Below, in pieces: positions 1 through 5,132 of a stretch of 5,132 bases of DNA. The stretch's first letter is position 1. Each line of letters starts with the position of its first letter. The stretch is from Desulfobacterales bacterium (GTDB lineage: Bacteria; Desulfobacterota; Desulfobacteria; Desulfobacterales; Desulfosalsimonadaceae). The translations under genes and the position numbers were made by a program. The notes below the pieces were generated by a model that worked only from the letters and a program-made list of their open reading frames with translations, was not told the DNA's origin and did no database searches. The stretch lies in assembly GCA_018334855.1 (NCBI GenBank), contig JAGXLE010000124.1, forward strand, positions 1-5,132, read 5' to 3'.

Positions 1-447
1 TTTCTTCAGAGAGGTTTTTACATCGGGCTCAGGAGGATCCGGGGTTTTGAGTTCATAATCCTTTGAGATATTTTTCCTGATCCCTTTTTTAACAGAAACC
101 GCCTCTTTATCCGGCTTTTTATCCGAAGCCTTTTTCCCGGATTTTTCTTTTTTTAAGGCAACAGCCCCGGAATCGGACTCCGGCTCCGAATCTGTACCGG
201 TGCCGCCCTTTTCAGGCGAAGCCGGAACCTCTGGATTAAACGAGACCAGATCGACCTTTATTGCCTTGCTGGTATCGAGTCGGTCTGCTTTTGACAGGCC
301 CGGTGAAGAAAAAAACAATACCCCAACCGCGGCCAGGTGTATAAGCAACGATACCGTAAAACAGACCGCCCAGAAGGAAGGCTGCAGATCGGGCTGATAC
401 ATGCCCGCGGCTTCGGATTGCCTGGTTTTGCCGCTAATATCTGCCAA
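1..447 (-). CDS. TolA/TonB-like energy-transducing protein, N-terminal part (cut by window edge)
   Basis: This is the third gene of the tolQ-tolR unit, truncated at the window's left edge (149 codons visible). It would be the periplasm-spanning arm that carries proton-motive energy from the TolQ-TolR motor to the outer membrane. Translating the minus strand gives a short cytoplasmic head, one membrane segment at about residues 25-46 (FWAVCFTVSLLIHLAAVGVL), and then a long Lys/Pro/Glu/Ser-rich linker running to the edge. The membrane helix has the S-x-x-x-H spacing (S33, H37) that in TonB and TolA contacts the motor. I chose the TTG at 447-445 because AGGA (457-454) lies 6 nt before it and it starts 2 nt after the tolR stop. 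The alternative ATG at 402-400 has no visible ribosome site. Being next to TolQ/TolR-type partners favours TolA, but the C-terminal domain that separates TolA from TonB is outside the window, so no symbol is given. Confidence 0.8.
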   Translation of the reverse strand, partial: MADISGKTRQSEAAGMYQPDLQPSFWAVCFTVSLLIHLAAVGVLFFSSPGLSKADRLDTSKAIKVDLVSFNPEVPASPEKGGTGTDSEPESDSGAVALKKEKSGKKASDKKPDKEAVSVKKGIRKNISKDYELKTPDPPEPDVKTSLKK

Positions 448-449
448 AA

Positions 450-881
450 TCAATCCTGTTTCGATTCTCCGGTCTCCCCGACCGGCTCTGCGACCACCCC
501 GAGCTGTTTTACCCCGGCTTTCTTTATCTCTGCCATTACCGTTACCACCCGGCCATAGGAAACATCCTTGTCAGCTTTTAAAAAGACCTCCCTGGAAGTC
601 CGGTTTTCAAAAATCTTTTTTAATTTTTCACCGAGAAGATCAACTCCGACTTTATAGTCACTGATCCTGATCACCCCGTTTTTGTCAATGGTAATTACCA
701 GCGGCTCCTGTTCGGGGTTAAGCTGTTCGGCCGACTTGGTTTCCGGAAGGGAGACACCCACTCCCTGGACCATCATCGGGGCGGTCACCATGAAAATGAT
801 CAGCAGGACCAGCATTACGTCCACAAAAGGCGTTACATTGATATCTGAGAGCAGTGAATCGCGGCGCCGATCTGACCTCAC
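450..881 (-). CDS. tolR: TolR-type biopolymer transporter subunit (ExbD/TolR family)
   Basis: This 143-aa inner-membrane protein is the size expected for the ExbD/TolR family (E. coli TolR has 142 residues). It has a short basic cytoplasmic head, then the family signature SDINVTPFVDVMLVLLIIFM at residues 12-31, which is one membrane helix, then a periplasmic domain ending in a charged tail. Asp21 in the FVDVM stretch matches the helix aspartate of TolR/ExbD that takes part in proton flow. With TolQ it forms the proton-driven motor. The start is GTG (881-879), which overlaps the tolQ stop as GTGA; GGGAGG (894-889) sits 7 nt before it, so this start is well supported. TolR is favoured over ExbD because the neighbouring channel protein is TolQ-like and the gene order is Q-R-A; ExbD is the main alternative. 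Confidence 0.93.
   Translation of the reverse strand: MRSDRRRDSLLSDINVTPFVDVMLVLLIIFMVTAPMMVQGVGVSLPETKSAEQLNPEQEPLVITIDKNGVIRISDYKVGVDLLGEKLKKIFENRTSREVFLKADKDVSYGRVVTVMAEIKKAGVKQLGVVAEPVGETGESKQD
454..457 (-). promoter_or_regulatory. Ribosome binding site supporting a TTG start of the TolA/TonB-like gene
   Basis: AGGA lies 6 nt before TTG at 447-445 and overlaps the last codons of tolR. The competing in-frame ATG at 402-400 is preceded by a G+C-rich stretch with no purine-rich Shine-Dalgarno match. This favours the TTG, adding 15 residues to the protein. Confidence 0.55.
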
Positions 882-1603
882 TTTGCAGCCTCCCGGTATG
901 CCAGGTAATCGCTTTCCACGATATTGATAAAATCAGAGGAAAAGCTTTCCATTTCGGATTCAAGTATTCTGATTTTCTGTGTAAAATAATTATATGCAAT
1001 CACCGCCGGAATTGCAACAGCCAGGCCGGCGGCAGTGGCTACAAGGGCCTCGGAGATTCCGGGAGCAACCGCTGCAAGGCTGGAAGCCCCTTTCTTGTAT
1101 GCAATGCTGTGAAATGAATTCATAATGCCCCATACCGTACCGAACAGGCCGATAAACGGGGCTATATTGCCTGTGGTTGCCAGAAACGGCACAAGCTGGA
1201 TCAAGCGGATGCTTTCCATGTCAACCGAGCGGTTAAGGGCCCGCCTTACAGTTTCCACCCCTATGGATTTTCTGACCGCAGCGGCCTCGTCGTGCTCCCG
1301 GGAGGACTGGCCGGCCATCCTGTTTAATTTCTTTAGCTCCATGTAAGCTATCCTGAATATCCTGGCCACCGGGCTGTAACGAAGCTGCTTGGCCTTGGCA
1401 AAGGAATTTGAAAAATCCCGGGTTTTCCAGAAATATTCAACAAAAAACGCCGACTCGCTATACGCTTTGCGCACCTGGACCAGCTTGATAAAAATAATGG
1501 CCCAGGTTCCCACTGAAAACGCCAGCAGGAGGAAAATCACAAATTGCACCATCAGGCCGGCATTAATGACCATGTCAATAACATTTAAACTCTCAGCACC
1601 CAT
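878..1603 (-). CDS. tolQ: TolQ-type proton channel protein (MotA/TolQ/ExbB family)
   Basis: This 241-aa inner-membrane protein forms the multimeric proton channel of the Tol envelope-constriction system with TolR. It is close to the usual TolQ length (E. coli 230). The first membrane helix covers about residues 17-40. A long cytoplasmic section follows, and then two helices at about 135-165 and 177-205. The stretch APFIGLFGTVWGIMNSF (residues 148-164) and PGISEALVATAAGLAVAIPA (181-200) are near-copies of the E. coli TolQ segments. T156 and T190 match the channel-lining threonines known as T145 and T178 in E. coli TolQ. The ATG at 1603 has GAGG 5 nt before it. The gene is first in its unit, 4 nt overlapped with tolR, behind a strong promoter at 1727-1700. 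ExbB is the alternative, but the GLFGTVWGIM form and neighbouring genes favour TolQ. Confidence 0.94.
   Translation of the reverse strand: MGAESLNVIDMVINAGLMVQFVIFLLLAFSVGTWAIIFIKLVQVRKAYSESAFFVEYFWKTRDFSNSFAKAKQLRYSPVARIFRIAYMELKKLNRMAGQSSREHDEAAAVRKSIGVETVRRALNRSVDMESIRLIQLVPFLATTGNIAPFIGLFGTVWGIMNSFHSIAYKKGASSLAAVAPGISEALVATAAGLAVAIPAVIAYNYFTQKIRILESEMESFSSDFINIVESDYLAYREAAK
889..894 (-). promoter_or_regulatory. Ribosome binding site of tolR, inside the tolQ end
   Basis: On the minus strand GGGAGG lies 7 nt before the GTG start of tolR, within the last codons of tolQ. It decides the GTG start and fits translational coupling through the GTGA stop/start overlap. Confidence 0.8.
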
Positions 1604-1699
1604 GAACGCCTCTTTTATTAATCTGTTTTCCGGATTCGGATATTCTTACCTAAACTTAGGTCTTATTACGCCTGACCCCAAGTATTGCTTCAACTCTTA
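1604..1699 (-). promoter_or_regulatory. Leader of the tol operon with a short palindrome
   Basis: This is the untranslated region between the predicted promoter and the tolQ start, about 90 nt long. It holds a perfect inverted repeat, ACCTAA-AC-TTAGGT at 1648-1661, roughly 40 nt downstream of the expected transcription start. The arms are too short and A+T-rich to act as a terminator, so a protein-binding site is possible. I see no open reading frame with a convincing ribosome site in it. Confidence 0.35.
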
Positions 1700-1727
1700 A
1701 TTATCCGAGATTGAAAGGCAGTGTCAA
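1700..1727 (-). promoter_or_regulatory. Sigma-70-type promoter of the tolQ-tolR-tolA/tonB unit
   Basis: On the minus strand a perfect -35 hexamer TTGACA (1727-1722) is followed after 16 nt by GATAAT (1705-1700), a 5-of-6 match to the -10 consensus. It lies about 100 bp before tolQ and just beyond the groEL terminator, exactly where a new transcription unit should begin. Transcription would start near 1693. Confidence 0.75.
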
Positions 1728-1777
1728 GAACAATGGTGGCGGCCGGAAAATCCGCCGGCGACGGTATCCGGGGCGGG

Positions 1778-1818
1778 AAGAAAAAAGCGCCTTTGCGCAG
1801 CGGCTGCGCAAAGGCGCT
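1778..1818 (-). terminator. Intrinsic terminator of the groES-groEL unit
   Basis: A perfect 15-bp stem (AGCGCCTTTGCGCAG at 1786-1800 pairing with 1804-1818) closes on a 3-nt loop. Read on the minus strand it is followed at once by TTTTTTCTT (1786-1778). It begins 54 bp after the groEL stop. The plus-strand side has no T-run, so it acts for groEL only and insulates the tol promoter that follows. Confidence 0.93.
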
Positions 1819-1872
1819 CTGATATATCATGGTCAGGCGAAATAAGGCCGGACAAAAACGGGGGCAAAAAAA

Positions 1873-3564
<1,692 letters not shown>

Positions 3565-3583
3565 TTAGTTGTAAACCGTGCTC

Positions 3584-3874
3584 TTACTTCTCGATAATTC
3601 CCAGGATGTCGTCTTCCCGCATGACCAGATGCTCTTCTTCTTCAATCTTGACTTCGGTTCCGGCATACTTGGCAAACAGCACCCGGTCACCTTCCTTGAC
3701 CTGCAGCGGCATGCGCTTGCCGTCATCATTTAACTTGCCGTCGCCGACCGCGATAACTTCTCCCTGGGCCGGCTTTTCCTTTGCACTGTCCGGAATAATG
3801 ATACCACCTTTTGTCTTGGACTCCTCTTCCAGGCGCTTTACCAGAATGCGATCATTCAAAGGTTTGATCTTCAT
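3584..3874 (-). CDS. groES: Co-chaperonin GroES (10 kDa, Hsp10)
   Basis: This 96-aa protein (E. coli 97) forms the seven-membered lid of the GroEL chamber. It starts with the family's [14 protein letters not shown]. The mobile loop covers about residues 16-33, with the GroEL-contacting hydrophobic triplet I25-I26-I27 behind Gly-Gly and before Pro28, where E. coli has Ile-Val-Leu. The conserved [15 protein letters not shown] segment (62-76) and the C-terminal [10 protein letters not shown] are present. The ATG at 3874 follows AAAGGAG by 9 nt. groES precedes groEL by 52 bp in the usual order, without an intervening terminator. No CIRCE repeat or good sigma-32 promoter is visible within the 175 bp upstream, so the unit may be read from farther up, for example from the fmdB promoter, or from an unrecognised promoter in the A+T-rich tract at 3920-3960. 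Confidence 0.98.
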   Translation of the reverse strand: MKIKPLNDRILVKRLEEESKTKGGIIIPDSAKEKPAQGEVIAVGDGKLNDDGKRMPLQVKEGDRVLFAKYAGTEVKIEEEEHLVMREDDILGIIEK

Positions 3875-3990
3875 TTCCCACTTCTCCTTTTGTTTCTATC
3901 GGTTTGTATTGGATGGTTTTCAAGAAAAATAAAACTTAATAAAATCAAAATATAAGCTAAACTCTGCATCCGGGCACAGCCCTTTTCTCC

Positions 3991-4013
3991 ATTCCCGAGG
4001 CGCCGTCGGGGAT
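3991..4013 (-). other. Inverted repeat (hairpin) between fmdB and groES
   Basis: ATTCCCGA (3991-3998) pairs with TCGGGGAT (4006-4013) through 8 bp with one G-U pair and a 7-nt loop. Read in the direction of fmdB transcription it is followed by ATGGAGAAAA, not a T-run, so it is not a typical intrinsic terminator. It might attenuate transcription, mark a processing site or stabilise the downstream groESL message. Its role is unknown. Confidence 0.4.
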
Positions 4014-4049
4014 TTCTACGCCCGAAAGCAGGCAAATACCAAGATGTTG

Positions 4050-4349
4050 TCAGGAGTCGCCGCCTCCGTTACTGCTGGTTTTTGATTGTGTGTCGGCAGT
4101 TGATTCTTTTGAAGTCGATTCTTTTGAATCAGAATTCTCTTTTTTGCCTGAAGTTGAAGATGTTCCGGAACGGTTGGCATAATCGGTGGCATACCAGCCG
4201 GTTCCCTTCAAGTGAAATGTACACTGGGAGATCCGCTTATGCAGACTCCCGGAGCAATTAGGGCACTTAGACACGGGGTTGTCTGAGATTTTCTGCAGGA
4301 TTTCGTGTACCCTGCCGCAGGTTTCACATTCGTATTCATAAATTGGCAT
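4050..4349 (-). CDS. FmdB-family zinc ribbon protein (CxxC_CxxC_SSSS type)
   Basis: This 99-aa small soluble protein begins MPIYEYECETCG, the hallmark of the FmdB family. Four cysteines in two pairs, C8-x2-C11 and C29-x2-C32, form the zinc ribbon. The conserved FHLKGTGWYATDYA box follows at 45-58, and then a low-complexity Ser/Thr/Lys tail, as in the CxxC_CxxC_SSSS family. The founding member was proposed to regulate formamidase expression in Methylophilus, but the family's actual function is mostly unknown, so a regulatory role here is not assured. The tail contains an internal duplication, SKEST-SKEST (75-84). The ATG at 4349 has GGAG 11 nt before it, a little far but the only good candidate. 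A strong promoter lies about 70 bp upstream. The gene is the same way round as groES and 175 bp ahead of it, so they could be cotranscribed. Confidence 0.93.
   Translation of the reverse strand: MPIYEYECETCGRVHEILQKISDNPVSKCPNCSGSLHKRISQCTFHLKGTGWYATDYANRSGTSSTSGKKENSDSKESTSKESTADTQSKTSSNGGGDS
4098..4127 (-). repeat. 15-bp tandem repeat in the Ser-rich tail of the FmdB-like gene
   Basis: On the minus strand TCAAAAGAATCGACT (4127-4113) is followed directly by TCAAAAGAATCAACT (4112-4098), 14 of 15 bases the same. It encodes Ser-Lys-Glu-Ser-Thr twice. Being in frame, it changes tail length without breaking the gene. Confidence 0.85.
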
Positions 4350-4382
4350 CGCAGAAATATCTCCTGTTTTCAGAATGATACC

Positions 4383-4418
4383 TTGATATCAAATCTCTTG
4401 GTTAACGACCGATATCAA
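4383..4418. promoter_or_regulatory. Candidate operator: TTGATATCAA palindrome plus related half-copy
   Basis: A perfect 10-bp palindrome, TTGATATCAA, lies at 4383-4392. A second copy of its GATATCAA core is at 4411-4418, 26 bp away, and overlaps the -10 box of the fmdB promoter. The first copy would lie about 20-30 nt into the transcript. Two similar sites on one face of the helix, over and just after a promoter, suit a dimeric repressor. No known regulator is recognised from the motif. Confidence 0.4.
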
Positions 4419-4444
4419 TATAGTTCATAATTCGGGGTTGTCAA
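4417..4444 (-). promoter_or_regulatory. Sigma-70-type promoter upstream of the FmdB-like gene (possibly also groESL)
   Basis: On the minus strand a perfect -35 hexamer TTGACA (4444-4439) is followed after 16 nt by TATATT (4422-4417), a 5-of-6 -10 match. It lies just beyond the stop of the HExxH gene (4484) and about 70 bp before fmdB, with the expected start near 4410. Its architecture matches the tol promoter at 1727-1700. Confidence 0.78.
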
Positions 4445-4483
4445 GGAGGCCGGGTAAATTTTTTCCCGTTTCCCGGGACAGCT

Positions 4484-5026
4484 TCAACGAACAAGCATAT
4501 CGGCATCGTTTCGCCAGTTTTCATAAAATTCAAACACCGGCTGCATTCCGGCAATCTGCTGCCGCTCCAGTATCTCATGGGTTATCCTGTGAACACGGAT
4601 CTCTTCGGACTGCTTCTGCTCCTCGGCAACGCTAAACTGCTGCTCAAAGCGCCTGAAGCGTACCACGTGGATCAGTTCGTGGCATATTACATACAGAAGA
4701 AACGGGTAAAGCTCAATGCCGGCGTAGCTGTCAACTGCCGGAAGAATGGAATGATCCTGAAGACATATTTTATAAAAATCCTCGGCACTTGTCTTTAGAA
4801 GCGAATTTCTTTTCTCGGCCCGGTAGCGGACAATCTGTGCAAAATGGTCCGGGACAATCTCGTGTTGACTCAGTTCTGCTGCTGTTTTAACGTCATAGTT
4901 CAACTGCCGCATCTGGGAAGCGGAAAGCTTGTAATAGTCACTTACAAGATCTTCTGCTGTAGACAGAGCCCGGCTGACAAGGGCGATCTGGTCCGGGCTG
5001 AATTTTAAATATTTCCCGTCGGTCAT
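4484..5026 (-). CDS. Conserved-looking protein of unknown family with a zincin-like HExxH motif
   Basis: I do not recognise the family. The 180-aa product has no signal peptide and no clear membrane segment, so it is probably cytosolic. In the numbering from ATG 5026, the first two thirds look helical and charged; a hydrophobic helix at about 103-123 then contains HELIH (H116, E117, H120), the zinc-binding signature of zincin metallopeptidases. Downstream, an amphipathic helix has E141/E142, H146 and H150. The 21-22 residue gap from H120 to E141/E142 would suit a gluzincin third ligand, but this is inference. The start is uncertain: ATG 5026 is adjacent to an in-frame TTG at 5029, neither has a visible ribosome site, and the frame has no stop up to the window edge although it also has no further ATG, GTG or TTG. 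The stop lies 40 bp before the fmdB promoter. Confidence 0.75.
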   Translation of the reverse strand: MTDGKYLKFSPDQIALVSRALSTAEDLVSDYYKLSASQMRQLNYDVKTAAELSQHEIVPDHFAQIVRYRAEKRNSLLKTSAEDFYKICLQDHSILPAVDSYAGIELYPFLLYVICHELIHVVRFRRFEQQFSVAEEQKQSEEIRVHRITHEILERQQIAGMQPVFEFYENWRNDADMLVR

Positions 5027-5029
5027 CAA

Positions 5030-5132
5030 AAATATATATCGGCTGGTTAAAAAGTCTGTGTTTTGCCGCGCAGTACGGATAAGCAGTACGGATAATATGT
5101 TTCCGGCAGTCGCCCGCGCGCAGAGAAATATA
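5030..5132. other. Upstream region of the HExxH gene; no clear promoter
   Basis: This edge segment holds the 13-bp duplication and A+T-rich patches (GATATATAT at about 5033-5041 on the minus strand). No -35/-10 pair of quality similar to the other two promoters is visible. The minus-strand frame of the neighbouring gene runs through it without a stop, so a coding extension cannot be excluded. Confidence 0.4.
5070..5095. repeat. Perfect 13-bp tandem duplication upstream of the HExxH gene
   Basis: GCAGTACGGATAA occurs twice head to tail (5070-5082 and 5083-5095) without mismatch. It lies 44-69 bp before the ATG of the HExxH gene. The period of 13 is not a multiple of three, which argues that this stretch is non-coding upstream DNA. 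It may be a recent slippage duplication or a pair of binding sites. Confidence 0.85.

Noticed and set aside
1738..1756. GGCGG...CCGCC inverted repeat near the groEL terminator
   Set aside because: Five-base arms with a 9-nt loop in G+C-rich DNA are expected by chance and there is no T-run; the true terminator is at 1778-1818.
3888..3924. TTGAAA-N17-GATAGA or CTTGAA-N16-CCGATAG as a sigma-70 or sigma-32 promoter for groES
   Set aside because: The -10 parts match poorly and the start would fall inside the groES ribosome site, leaving an implausibly short leader.
3949..3978. TATATT at 3954-3949 as the -10 box of a groES promoter
   Set aside because: The best -35 at the right spacing (TGTGCC) barely matches consensus; it cannot be asserted without start mapping.
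4450..4478. Hairpin TCCCG-GGAAA-CGGGA after the HExxH gene as its terminator
   Set aside because: The stem is only 5 bp and on the minus strand it is followed by an A-run rather than a T-run.
4577..4798. Plus-strand 73-codon frame inside the HExxH gene
   Set aside because: It overlaps the longer minus-strand gene, whose product has a coherent motif and composition; the plus frame has no recognisable feature.

Overview
The window is a chromosomal stretch from a Gram-negative bacterium with about 50% G+C. All recognisable genes lie on the minus strand, so in transcription order they run from right to left. Both halves of the cell-envelope evidence point to an organism with an outer membrane: there is a TolQ-TolR-TolA/TonB-type proton-driven energy-transducing complex. 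Together with the FmdB-type Ser-rich zinc ribbon next to groES-groEL, the overall look suggests a deltaproteobacterium (Desulfobacterota), but this taxonomic guess rests on general resemblance and is tentative.

Layout in transcription order: (1) at 5026-4484, a 180-aa protein of unknown family with a zincin-like HELIH motif; its frame stays open to the window edge, and its upstream DNA carries a perfect 13-bp tandem duplication. (2) At 4444-4417, a strong sigma-70-type promoter (TTGACA-N16-TATATT), followed by a TTGATATCAA palindrome and a related half-copy that look like an operator. It reads into a 99-aa FmdB-family zinc ribbon gene (4349-4050). (3) A 175-bp gap with a G+C-rich hairpin and a very A+T-rich tract, then groES (3874-3584) and groEL (3531-1873). 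(4) A textbook intrinsic terminator (1818-1778) closing the chaperonin unit. (5) A second strong promoter (TTGACA-N16-GATAAT, 1727-1700) with a short palindrome in its leader, driving tolQ (1603-878), tolR (881-450) and a truncated TolA/TonB-like gene (447 to the edge). The last three genes are tightly coupled: a GTGA overlap between tolQ and tolR, and a 2-nt gap to a probable TTG start of the third.

How they work together: TolQ and TolR form the inner-membrane proton channel and motor that energises the TolA/TonB-like protein, which spans the periplasm towards the outer membrane. GroEL and GroES form the cytosolic folding chamber. No CIRCE inverted repeat and no convincing sigma-32 promoter was found directly before groES, so the chaperonin genes may be read at least partly from the fmdB promoter. 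The window is mostly conserved core machinery. The parts that deserve a second look are the HExxH protein, the putative operator at the fmdB promoter, and the question of how groESL is controlled.
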